A stretch of DNA of 50,143 nucleotides from F23-D06 sp045116675 (GTDB taxonomy: Bacteria > Bacteroidota > Bacteroidia > Bacteroidales > WCHB1-69). This document shows positions 42,862 to 50,143 of this stretch, piece by piece. The stretch covers positions 1 to 50,143 of the forward strand of contig JBGUMF010000070.1 of NCBI GenBank assembly GCA_045116675.1, read 5' to 3'. Position 1 is the first letter of the stretch. Every line of letters starts with the position of its first letter. A model generated the notes under the pieces. That model had not been told where the DNA came from, ran no database searches, and saw only the letters and a program-made list of their open reading frames with translations. The position numbers were made by a program, and so were the translations under genes.

Positions 42862-42896
42862 AAAAAAGGGAATGTCCCCTAAAATCGGACATTCCC
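42862..42896 (-). terminator. Terminator of the proS-mazG-PorE-like operon
   Basis: Arms 42868-42877 and 42887-42896 form a perfect 10-bp stem with a 9-base loop, followed on the minus strand by six T. It begins 30 bases after the stop at 42927. Confidence 0.88.
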
Positions 42897-42926
42897 CCTA
42901 TAAAACACACCCCGTTATAATGGGAG

Positions 42927-44855
42927 TTAGCGGCTGATAATGCGAAATTCCGTGCGCCGGTTAGCCGCCCTACCCTCTTCGGTGGCGTTGTCGGCAATGG
43001 GTTTCCGCTTGCCGTAACCACGGTACTCCAGCCGGTCAGCCGAAATGCCCTTCCCCACCAGATAGTCGTAAACGGCCTTGGCACGGTTCTGGGAAAGACG
43101 GTCGTTGTACTCGTCAGAACCCTGGTCATCAGTATGACCGCCAATCTCGATATTCACCTTATGATGGTTGAGGTAGTTCACCAGACGGTCCAGTTCCTCA
43201 AACGACTCCGTCCGCAGTGTGCTCTCGTTGAAGTCGAAGAAGATGTTCTTCAGCACCACCGTGGTGCCAACATCCGCCCGTTGCAATACAATATCTTTTA
43301 TATAAGGCTCCAACTCCGTATAAGACTTCTCCACCTGGAAGTTCTCGGAATAAAAGGGATAGTTCGGGTGGGAGACGTTGAGCAGGACATTACTGCCCGT
43401 ATGGATACAGGCCAGAAAACCGCCAGTCTCGGCATCCGAAGTGGTACGCGTCAGCACTTGGCGTGTTGACAAATCCACCATCTCGATGTCTGCTGCAAGC
43501 GGAAGGGCGTTTTCGGCGTCCCGCACCACACCCTTGATGTAGGTAACTGGGTTGGGCCGCAGACTCTCGGCCAGCTCAAAGCAATACAGGTCAAGTCCAC
43601 CAAAGCCACCCTCTTTGTCGGAAGCCATATAGGCCATCGTGCCGGAAGCGTCAATAAAGATATTGAGCTCATCGGCGGGTGAATTGATCGGATAACCCAG
43701 ATTCTGCGGTTCGCTCCATGTGCCATCCGACTGTAGTATAGCATAATAAATGTCATAACCGCCCATACCCACTCTTCCATTCGAGGCAAAATAGAGCGTG
43801 CGCCCGTCACTGTGGATAAACGGAGCGGCATCATCACCCGGCGTATTGATGGTGGCACCGAGGTTTTCAGGTGCGGTAAAGGCACCCTCCGAGGTCATCG
43901 TCGTCTTCCAAATATCCATTCCCCCGTAGCCGCCCGAGCGGTTGGAAACGAAGTAAATCGTACGTCCATCCGCCGCCATGGTGGGTTGGCTTTCCCACGC
44001 GTTCGTGTTCACCGGTGCACCAAAGTTGCGGGGCCGCGACCACTTGTCTCCTATCTTTTTCGACCAATAGAGGTCGCAGCTTCCCATGCCGAAATCCGCA
44101 TCGCACATGGTGTAAAGCAGATACACGCCATCGGGTGAAATGGTCTGCGCGCCTTCATTATAGCCGGTCTTGATGGGGGAAGCGAATGGGGTGCGCATCT
44201 GCCACACCGTATCCTCCCTGTTGCAATAGTACAGGTCCTCCTCATTGAGACAGAAAGCGCAGACCGTCTTGGCATCTTTCGGACGTTTCACCGTAAACAC
44301 CAACCGTGCATTGTCCGCCGTAAGCACCGCCAGCGACTCGTCCCACTCCGAATTGACGCTGTCACCCAGATTCTGCAACTGAAACGGCACCGGATGCTTC
44401 ATCGCCTCAATGGCAAAACGACAATTGGCAATGCCCTTTTGCGCATCCGTCAGCACATCCGTATATTGAAGTCCGCGCTGCATGAAAATCTCGTAGTTTC
44501 CTAACGCCGATTCATAATGACCGCACTTGGCCCCCTCGGTGGCAGCAATATAATACAACAGCGGGTCAGGGTTTCCAATCAGGTCGATGGCCCGGTTATA
44601 GCAGGCTTCTGCCGAGTCGGACTTTAAGGTGAAATTGTACAGATCCCCCAACAGAATATACGTGTCGGGATAAAGGGGATCTTTCGACCTTGCCTGTGTC
44701 AGCAAACCGAATGCTTTATCAAAATCATGGGCATTAATGGCCGTTTTCGCCTTCTCACATAACGAAGCAGCCTTGCCGGGTTTCTGCGCTTGAGCAGTGA
44801 ATGGCAACAGCGAAAGACTATACAATAATATTATATATACTATTTTATAATACAT
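42927..44855 (-). CDS. PorE-like OmpA family protein (TPR, beta-propeller, CRD, OmpA_C)
   Basis: The 642-residue protein has a signal peptide (about residues 1-24) and then four modules: TPR-like helices (27-130); a WD40/PD40 beta-propeller (about 150-425) with repeated SNRSGGYGGMDIW-type blades; a carboxypeptidase-regulatory-like beta domain (about 430-530) beginning YIKGVVRDAENALPL; and a C-terminal OmpA-type peptidoglycan-binding domain (about 535-642) with FFDFNESTLR, IEIGGHTDDQG and LSQNRAKAVYDYL. This is the exact module order of PorE, a T9SS component of Porphyromonas gingivalis that ties the translocon to peptidoglycan. No lipobox cysteine is visible. Bacteroidota carry several PorE-like paralogues, so this may be a cargo-specific copy. 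It starts 13 bases after mazG and lies directly upstream of the giant T9SS cargo gene. Confidence 0.85.
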   Translation of the reverse strand: MYYKIVYIILLYSLSLLPFTAQAQKPGKAASLCEKAKTAINAHDFDKAFGLLTQARSKDPLYPDTYILLGDLYNFTLKSDSAEACYNRAIDLIGNPDPLLYYIAATEGAKCGHYESALGNYEIFMQRGLQYTDVLTDAQKGIANCRFAIEAMKHPVPFQLQNLGDSVNSEWDESLAVLTADNARLVFTVKRPKDAKTVCAFCLNEEDLYYCNREDTVWQMRTPFASPIKTGYNEGAQTISPDGVYLLYTMCDADFGMGSCDLYWSKKIGDKWSRPRNFGAPVNTNAWESQPTMAADGRTIYFVSNRSGGYGGMDIWKTTMTSEGAFTAPENLGATINTPGDDAAPFIHSDGRTLYFASNGRVGMGGYDIYYAILQSDGTWSEPQNLGYPINSPADELNIFIDASGTMAYMASDKEGGFGGLDLYCFELAESLRPNPVTYIKGVVRDAENALPLAADIEMVDLSTRQVLTRTTSDAETGGFLACIHTGSNVLLNVSHPNYPFYSENFQVEKSYTELEPYIKDIVLQRADVGTTVVLKNIFFDFNESTLRTESFEELDRLVNYLNHHKVNIEIGGHTDDQGSDEYNDRLSQNRAKAVYDYLVGKGISADRLEYRGYGKRKPIADNATEEGRAANRRTEFRIISR

Positions 44856-44868
44856 ATACAGTATTTAA

Positions 44869-45642
44869 TTAACTACGTTCGTTGTTCTTGGCCTCCTGCC
44901 AATACGCTTCCATCTCATCCAATGAAAGATCCGTAATTTTGCGGCCTTCTGACTTGGCTATCTCTTCAATATAATTGAAACGGGTGATGAATTTCTTGTT
45001 GGTTTTCTCCAGCGCATCATCGGGATTCACCTTGATGAAGCGCGCATAATTGACAATAGAGAACAACACATCGCCCAGCTCATCCTCCTTCTTGTCGGAA
45101 TCCATATCCACTTCGGTTTTCAATTCCGACAGTTCTTCCTGCACTTTATTCCAAACTTGTTCTTTATCAGACCAATCGAAGCCTACCCCATTAGCCTTTT
45201 CCTGAATGCGGTATGCCTTGACCAGCGACGGTACACTCTTGGGCACGCCACCGAGCACGGTCCGGTTACCCTCCTTCTGCAATTTGATCTTCTCCCAGTT
45301 CTCATGCACCTGCTGTGCATCTTGTGCCATTTCGGTTCCATAGATGTGCGGATGCCGGCGAATCAGCTTCTCGCAAATCTGATTCAAGACGGATGTAATG
45401 TCAAAAAGGCCTTTTTCGGATGCGATTTTAGAGTAGAAAACAATATGCAACATAATGTCTCCCAGCTCCTTACACATATCATCCGCATTCTGGTCCACAA
45501 TCGCCTCCGAGAGTTCATACGTCTCCTCAATGGTGAGGCAGCGCAGGGTTTCAAAGGTCTGCTTGCTGTCCCACGGGCACTTCTCGCGCAGTTCATCCAT
45601 GATGTCCAGCAGGCGCTGGAAGGCTTCCAATCGTTTATCCAT
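44869..45642 (-). CDS. mazG: Nucleoside triphosphate pyrophosphohydrolase MazG
   Basis: The 257-residue protein has two MazG domains. It hydrolyses NTPs or dNTPs to NMPs and pyrophosphate, and so cleans the nucleotide pool and can affect (p)ppGpp-related stress. Domain 1 has CPWDSKQTFETL and the metal site LTIEETYELSEAI followed by KELGDIMLHIVFYS; domain 2 has VGFDWSDKEQVWNKVQEEL and EDELGDVLFSIVNYARF. Both EExxE...ExxD sets look complete. The C-terminal RFNYIEEIAKSEG and the closing helix fit E. coli MazG. It starts 21 bases after proS. Confidence 0.96.
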   Translation of the reverse strand: MDKRLEAFQRLLDIMDELREKCPWDSKQTFETLRCLTIEETYELSEAIVDQNADDMCKELGDIMLHIVFYSKIASEKGLFDITSVLNQICEKLIRRHPHIYGTEMAQDAQQVHENWEKIKLQKEGNRTVLGGVPKSVPSLVKAYRIQEKANGVGFDWSDKEQVWNKVQEELSELKTEVDMDSDKKEDELGDVLFSIVNYARFIKVNPDDALEKTNKKFITRFNYIEEIAKSEGRKITDLSLDEMEAYWQEAKNNERS

Positions 45643-45663
45643 AGTATAAAAACGGGCAAATGG

Positions 45664-47139
45664 TTAATACGAACGGGCGAAGAGCACCCGTTGTTTCGAC
45701 GGTTTGCCCGTCAGAATGCACTTGCCCTCCTCCAACGGGTTGTTGAACGGGATGCAGCGGATGGTGGCTTTCGTCAACTCCTTGATTTTGGCCTCTGTCT
45801 CAGCAGTTCCATCCCAGTGGGCATAGATGAAGCCCGGATGATTGTCGAGCAGTTCCACAAATTCATCCCAAGTGTCCGCCTTGCGGGTGTTTTCCTCACG
45901 GAATTTCAGGGCTTTATTGAAGAGATTCTGCTGGATATCCTTCAAAAGGAACTGCACGTGCTCAACCAGACGGTCAAAGGAGACCTGCTCTTTGGCGAGC
46001 GTGTCACGGCGGGCCACTTCCGCCTCATTGTTCTCCAGATCCCGCGGGCCCACCGCGATGCGCACCGGCACACCCTTCAGTTCATACTCGTTGAATTTCC
46101 ATCCGGAACGTTTCGTATCATCGTCATCAAATTTGACGGAAATGCGGAGAGCTTTCAATTGCTCAATCAGCGGTTTCACCTTTTCGGCAATCGCCTGACG
46201 TTGTTCTTCACTCTTATAAATAGGAACGATAACTACTTGTAACGGAGCAAGATTCGGCGGGAGAACCAGACCATTGTCATCCGAATGGGTCATAATCAGA
46301 GCACCAATAAGACGGGTGGAAACGCCCCAAGAGGTGGCCCACACATATTCCAACTGGTTTTCCTTGTTCAGATATTTCACATCAAAAGCCTTGGCAAAAT
46401 TCTGTCCGAGGAAATGGGATGTGCCGGCCTGCAACGCCTTACCATCCTGCATCAGTGCCTCTATACAATAGGTGTCGATAGCACCAGCAAAACGCTCATT
46501 CGGGGATTTTACGCCCTGAACCACCGGAATTGCCATAAAATTCTCCACAAAATCAGCATAAACATGCAACATCCGTTCTGTTTCCTCCACAGCCTCCTCA
46601 CGGGTGGCATGTGCGGTATGACCTTCCTGCCAGAGGAACTCGGCCGTTCTCAAAAACAGACGGGTGCGCATCTCCCAACGGACCACGTTAGCCCACTGGT
46701 TGCACAAAATCGGCAGATCGCGGTAAGAATGAATCCAATCCTTATAGGTATCCCAAATGATTGTCTCCGAAGTGGGGCGCACAATCAGCTCTTCCTCCAG
46801 CTTGGCCTCGGGATCCACCACCACGCCACCGCCGTTCGGATCATTCTTCAGGCGGTAATGGGTGACCACAGCACACTCCTTGGCGAAGCCCTCCACGTGA
46901 CTGGCCTCTCGGCTGAAGAAGGATTTCGGGATAAAAATCGGGAAATAGGCGTTGGTGTGACCCGTTTCCTTGAACATTCCATCCAAAGTGGACTGAATCT
47001 TCTCCCAAATCGCATATCCGTAAGGTTTTATCACCATACAGCCTCTCACAGAGGAGTTTTCAGCCAGATCTGCTTTCTTTACAATATCATTGTACCATTG
47101 TGAGTAACTCTCTTCTCGAGTCGAAAAACTTTTTGCCAT
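45664..47139 (-). CDS. proS: Prolyl-tRNA synthetase, archaeal/eukaryotic (ProS3) type
   Basis: The 491-residue class II synthetase charges tRNA-Pro. It has the catalytic motifs RPTSETIIW, RWEMRTRLFLRTAEFLWQEG (motif 2) and SWGVSTRLIGALIMTHSDD (motif 3), then the anticodon-binding domain with PLQVVIVPIYKSEEQRQ and a C-terminal domain ending in Tyr (ARSY), as in the ProS3 type. The editing insertion of E. coli ProRS is absent, as expected for this form. It is the first gene of the proS-mazG-PorE-like operon, with a promoter box at 47197-47204. Confidence 0.98.
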   Translation of the reverse strand: MAKSFSTREESYSQWYNDIVKKADLAENSSVRGCMVIKPYGYAIWEKIQSTLDGMFKETGHTNAYFPIFIPKSFFSREASHVEGFAKECAVVTHYRLKNDPNGGGVVVDPEAKLEEELIVRPTSETIIWDTYKDWIHSYRDLPILCNQWANVVRWEMRTRLFLRTAEFLWQEGHTAHATREEAVEETERMLHVYADFVENFMAIPVVQGVKSPNERFAGAIDTYCIEALMQDGKALQAGTSHFLGQNFAKAFDVKYLNKENQLEYVWATSWGVSTRLIGALIMTHSDDNGLVLPPNLAPLQVVIVPIYKSEEQRQAIAEKVKPLIEQLKALRISVKFDDDDTKRSGWKFNEYELKGVPVRIAVGPRDLENNEAEVARRDTLAKEQVSFDRLVEHVQFLLKDIQQNLFNKALKFREENTRKADTWDEFVELLDNHPGFIYAHWDGTAETEAKIKELTKATIRCIPFNNPLEEGKCILTGKPSKQRVLFARSY

Positions 47140-47169
47140 TATTTTTTAGTATTAGAATTAACTTTTTAG

Positions 47170-47177
47170 TATTTTTG
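47170..47177 (+). promoter_or_regulatory. -7 promoter box for the lipoprotein/OMPP1 pair
   Basis: TATTTTTG, exact TAnnTTTG match, 54 bases before the ATG at 47232. It lies to the left of the oppositely oriented proS box, so the two promoters point at each other. Confidence 0.5.
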
Positions 47178-47196
47178 CCGTCAATGAAAAGTTTTG

Positions 47197-47204
47197 CAAA
47201 AATA
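47197..47204 (-). promoter_or_regulatory. -7 promoter box for the proS operon
   Basis: On the minus strand the bases are TATTTTTG, 57 bases before the ATG at 47139. Together with the plus-strand box at 47170-47177 it forms a face-to-face promoter pair. Confidence 0.5.
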
Positions 47205-47220
47205 CGAAAATAAAAGATAT

Positions 47221-47226
47221 AGGAGG
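47221..47226 (+). promoter_or_regulatory. Strong Shine-Dalgarno site of the lipoprotein gene
   Basis: AGGAGG stands 5 bases before the ATG at 47232. A full-strength site is unusual here: most genes of the window, as in Bacteroidota in general, lack one and have AT-rich leaders. It fixes the start of the lipoprotein gene and suggests high expression. Confidence 0.75.
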
Positions 47227-47231
47227 TTATT

Positions 47232-48821
47232 ATGAGAAAACTATTTTCCATTGTCCTTGGATGTGCAATTGTCTTGCTTTCAGCATGTTCAACCAGTTCA
47301 CTCGCCTATTACGACGACATCTACACCACATCCTCTGATGCGCAATACATCGCATCCGCCCCCACACAGACCAAAAGTGATCCCATGGAATTGCAGCCCG
47401 ACTCCATCGTTTACGAGTATGATGAGAACGGAAATCTGCTGGACACCAAGACCTATTATCCCGGCCAGGCCGAACCTTCCGTCACCTATTACGAGGTCCC
47501 TGTAGAGGAGAGTTCGTACGCATCCACTGACTATGACGATGATTATTACGATTACTATTACACCTCCCGTCTGCGCCGTTTCCACACGAATCTTTACTGC
47601 GGATATGGTTATTACGATCCCTATTTCACCAATTTATACTGGTATGACAGTCATCCATACAACTGGGGATTAAGCATTTACATGGGTTACAACTGGTGGT
47701 GGCCAAGCTATTACTATCGTCCGTACTATTATGATTACGGATGGTATTATTATGGCTTCAACTACGGATGGGGTTGGCATCATCCGTATAGAGGATGGTG
47801 GGATTACGGTTACCACTCATGGCATCATCCGCACCATTACCTTGCCGCCGACTATTGGCACAACCATCTGGATCCCAACCATTCCTACTATTACGGTCAC
47901 CGCAACAGCATAGGACCGTCCGTGGGCAACCCCAACCGTGAGGACAAGCCCTTCAACTATGGGTTCAGCGGCAACAACGACAACAACAATCATTATTCGA
48001 TTACCTCATCCGCTCCCTCTTTCAACCAACGCTACGACAACATCGCAGCCCAATACGCTACAAGCGGTGGTGGCGGCGGTTCTTCCACGGCGACTCCTTC
48101 TGCTCCAACAAGCAGACCTTCAACACCTTCTCCCAGCAACAATCGCGTGACCCCGCAGAATGTTGAGAAACCGGTATCCAGCAGCAGCCTGACACGCCAG
48201 AACCAAACTGCACCGGCTACGACCACCGTCACAAGACCTACCACAAACACACATACGGAGACGCCGGGCGCATCACGGACCAACACAACGACTCCGAAAA
48301 CCCCGACCGTTATCAACCGGACTGTACCTTCACAGCCGACAACCCGTCCGGCCAACAGTTCCAGTTCGACGACATATCCCAGCCGCACCAACACTACCAG
48401 TCCTTCCAGCACACCTCAACGCTACAATTCCACTCCTTCGAGAAGCACAACCACTCCCAGCAGCTCATCCCGACCGGCGACTTCTTCCTCCTCATCCTCC
48501 ACAAGAAACAACTACTCAAACAGTTCGCGTTCCTCCTACCCCACCTCAACGCCTTCCAACTCCAACAGCAGTCGTTCATCCTATAGTACACCTTCGCGTA
48601 GTTCCTATTCCGGCAGCAGCTCACCGTCAAGAAGTTCTTACTCTGGCAGCAGCTCTTCCTCCAGAAGTTCCTATTCCAGCGGAAGTTCCTCTTCCAGAAG
48701 CTCTTACTCCGGCAGCAGTTCTTCCTCCAGAAGCTCTTACTCCGGCGGAAGTTCTTCCCACAGTTCCAGTAGCAGTTCCTCCTCACGCAGCGGCGGCTCA
48801 TACAGTGGAGGCAGAAGATAA
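47232..48821 (+). CDS. Low-complexity lipoprotein, Tyr/Trp/His-rich then Ser/Arg repeats
   Basis: The 529-residue protein has a lipoprotein signal peptide with lipobox LLSAC (Cys19). Residues of about 95-225 are exceptionally rich in Tyr, Trp, Gly and His (for example YMGYNWWWPSYYYRPYYY and HHPHHYLAADYWHNH). Residues 240-529 are disordered, rich in Ser, Thr, Pro and Asn, and end in five exact-length 11-residue units of the type SRSSYSGSSSS plus a Gly/Ser tail. No enzyme domain is recognisable. Similar Bacteroidales proteins have been labelled vitellogenin-like because of composition, which says nothing about function. A surface-exposed, possibly glycosylated or adhesive role is a guess. The OMPP1 family gene follows after 26 bases. 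Confidence 0.82.
   Translation: MRKLFSIVLGCAIVLLSACSTSSLAYYDDIYTTSSDAQYIASAPTQTKSDPMELQPDSIVYEYDENGNLLDTKTYYPGQAEPSVTYYEVPVEESSYASTDYDDDYYDYYYTSRLRRFHTNLYCGYGYYDPYFTNLYWYDSHPYNWGLSIYMGYNWWWPSYYYRPYYYDYGWYYYGFNYGWGWHHPYRGWWDYGYHSWHHPHHYLAADYWHNHLDPNHSYYYGHRNSIGPSVGNPNREDKPFNYGFSGNNDNNNHYSITSSAPSFNQRYDNIAAQYATSGGGGGSSTATPSAPTSRPSTPSPSNNRVTPQNVEKPVSSSSLTRQNQTAPATTTVTRPTTNTHTETPGASRTNTTTPKTPTVINRTVPSQPTTRPANSSSSTTYPSRTNTTSPSSTPQRYNSTPSRSTTTPSSSSRPATSSSSSSTRNNYSNSSRSSYPTSTPSNSNSSRSSYSTPSRSSYSGSSSPSRSSYSGSSSSSRSSYSSGSSSSRSSYSGSSSSSRSSYSGGSSSHSSSSSSSSRSGGSYSGGRR
48594..48758 (+). repeat. Coding tandem repeat, 33-bp unit, five copies
   Basis: Five consecutive 33-base units encode SRSSYSGSSSP, SRSSYSGSSSS, SRSSYSSGSSS, SRSSYSGSSSS and SRSSYSGGSSS-H-type ends. 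DNA identity between units is high but not complete. The copy number is a good candidate for variation between strains. Confidence 0.85.
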
Positions 48822-48847
48822 TTTAACATAGTAAAAAATCAGCAACA

Positions 48848-50143
48848 ATGAAAAAGATAATCGGCATTTTCGTTTTTTTGGCCTTCGCGGCATATTCCTT
48901 TGCCCAAGGCGATTACGAGGCTTTCCGTTTCACCCAAACGGAGATTTCCGGCACGGCACGCTTCATGGGTGCAGGGGGTGCCTTCAGCACCACCGGCGGT
49001 GAGTTTTCCGCCCTCAGCCTCAACCCTGCCGCCATTGGCCTGTACAAACGCCATGAGGTGACAATCACACCCATGTCGCTGGCATTCTCGAAAAACACTT
49101 CCCAGTATTATGGTAACGGCAACTATGCGAAAAACACCAAATACACAGTGCCCGAGTGCGGGCTGGTCATCAACAGCAAAATTGAAAACTCCAATTGGAA
49201 AAGCTGGCAGTTCGGCTTCGGATATAACCGCATCATGGATTTCAACAACACCTTCCGCGCCGATGCTCAAAACGTGAACAATTCCATGGTGAACGCCGTC
49301 CTGCGCCATGCACAAGGCACGCCCTACACGGCACTTGCCGGCGATGCAGGACTGTTCTGGAGCACCTGGGCGATTGACACGTTTCCCAACCAACCCGACC
49401 ACTATTACAGTCCTTTTGAGAATGCAGAACTGAATCACAGTGCCTTAGTGGAACAATTTGGTGCCATTGATGAGATTTCCCTCGCCTTTGGCGGCAATTT
49501 CCAAGACAAATTGTATATCGGAGCCAGCCTGGGCATCCCCATTATCGACTACAAGGAGCGGATCACCTATTCGGAAGCCCTGTCCAATGATCTTGAGGTG
49601 GGCGATTATCTGACTTCCTTCCAAACAGTAGCCACTCAACGTGATGCGGGCGGCGGTATCAACCTCAAATTAGGCATCATCTACCAGCCGGTGAGCTTCC
49701 TCCGCATTGGTGCCGGATTCCAAACCCCAACCTATTATTGGAAGATTAAAGACACGTATGACCGCGAGATGCTCGCACAATATTACGATGGTACAAACTC
49801 CAAAACATGGTCATACACCAACCGCAACAACTTCACACTCACTACGCCTTTGAAATTTAACATTGGAGCCACCTTCCTCATCAAAAAACACGCCTTCATC
49901 TCCGCCGAATACAATTTCTGCGATTTTGGTATGGCCAACCTCTACTCCAACGAATATAACTACACAACGGAAAATCAAGCGGTTAAGGACAAATACGGCA
50001 TCTGTCACACATTGCGTGTGGGTGCGGAAGTCAACCTTGCCCCGCAGTTCGCCCTTCGTGCCGGATACAACTTCAAGAGCAGTCCTTACAAGCTCACCTC
50101 CGGCCCGTATAACGGCTCTGCCCACTACGCCTCCGTCGGACTG
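48848..50143 (+). CDS. OMPP1/FadL/TodX family outer-membrane protein, 3' end missing
   Basis: The frame runs without a stop from the ATG at 48848 to the last base of the window: 432 codons, with the C-terminus missing. A signal peptide (about residues 1-20, ending YSFAQ) precedes the family opening FRFTQTEISGTARFMGAGGA (residues 26-45), FSTTGGEFSALSLNP and AAIGLYKRHEVTITP. This is the N-terminal plug region of the FadL-like barrels that let hydrophobic compounds cross the outer membrane. Alternating aromatic and polar strands follow (LRIGAGFQTPTYYWKI, HAFISAEYNFCDFG, FALRAGYNFKSSPY). Typical length is about 480-550 residues, so some 50-120 are outside. It lies 26 bases after the lipoprotein gene and probably shares its promoter. 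Substrate unknown. Confidence 0.9.
   Translation, partial: MKKIIGIFVFLAFAAYSFAQGDYEAFRFTQTEISGTARFMGAGGAFSTTGGEFSALSLNPAAIGLYKRHEVTITPMSLAFSKNTSQYYGNGNYAKNTKYTVPECGLVINSKIENSNWKSWQFGFGYNRIMDFNNTFRADAQNVNNSMVNAVLRHAQGTPYTALAGDAGLFWSTWAIDTFPNQPDHYYSPFENAELNHSALVEQFGAIDEISLAFGGNFQDKLYIGASLGIPIIDYKERITYSEALSNDLEVGDYLTSFQTVATQRDAGGGINLKLGIIYQPVSFLRIGAGFQTPTYYWKIKDTYDREMLAQYYDGTNSKTWSYTNRNNFTLTTPLKFNIGATFLIKKHAFISAEYNFCDFGMANLYSNEYNYTTENQAVKDKYGICHTLRVGAEVNLAPQFALRAGYNFKSSPYKLTSGPYNGSAHYASVGL

Noticed and set aside
48594..48758. 33-bp repeats considered as a CRISPR array
   Set aside because: No spacers; the units encode a Ser-rich protein tail in frame.

Overview
The window comes from a member of the Bacteroidota, most likely an uncultivated or host-associated Bacteroidales with a type IX secretion system (T9SS). 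Four things point there: promoters with the Bacteroidota -7 box TAnnTTTG (most often TATTTTTG) in front of many transcription units; a T9SS plug-domain protein, a PorE-like OmpA protein and a giant secreted protein with a T9SS C-terminal sorting domain; the exopeptidase pair DPP IV and DPP11, typical of peptide-fermenting Porphyromonas-like bacteria; and the DUF3467 gene directly after rpoC. No rRNA, tRNA, CRISPR, prophage or insertion sequence was seen.

Layout. 1-345 is the 3' end of the plug-domain gene. 448-7313 holds dipeptidyl peptidase IV, a small minus-strand protein with 27-residue tandem repeats, and a DPP11-acyltransferase pair. 7397-13672 is a mixed stretch: a MATE exporter, a secreted thioredoxin-esterase fusion, a hypothetical protein, a DUF5692-like membrane protein, a three-gene operon built around an ECF sigma factor, and a DUF1294 protein. 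13715-15637 is an ABC-F ATPase. 15786-27328 is the classical secE-nusG-rplK-rplA-rplJ-rplL-rpoB-rpoC operon with a trailing DUF3467 gene, all on the minus strand. trmB and an MsbA-like ABC exporter lie beyond it.

30333-42527 is a single 12.2-kb gene for a 4064-residue secreted protein. It has a signal peptide, a unique N-terminal region, Ig/HYR-like domains, twelve divergent SprB-like repeats each with two cysteines, a second run of Ig-like domains with a CGxxYSN-type motif, an unrecognised ~220-residue domain, a Pro/Glu linker and a T9SS type A sorting domain. Upstream on the same strand is a proS-mazG-porE-like operon. Divergent from proS are a Tyr/Trp/His-rich, Ser-repeat lipoprotein and an OMPP1/FadL-type outer-membrane protein that runs off the end of the window.

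How they fit. The plug-domain protein, the PorE-like protein and the giant cargo all belong to T9SS-dependent secretion and surface display. DPP IV and DPP11 turn secreted-protease products into dipeptides. The ribosomal and RNA polymerase operon, trmB, proS and the ABC-F protein are core expression machinery. The most unusual items are the giant cargo next to a PorE-like gene without a PorP/SprF gene between them, the TlpA-esterase fusion, the apparent TTG start of rpoB, and two repeat-rich envelope or stress-type proteins.
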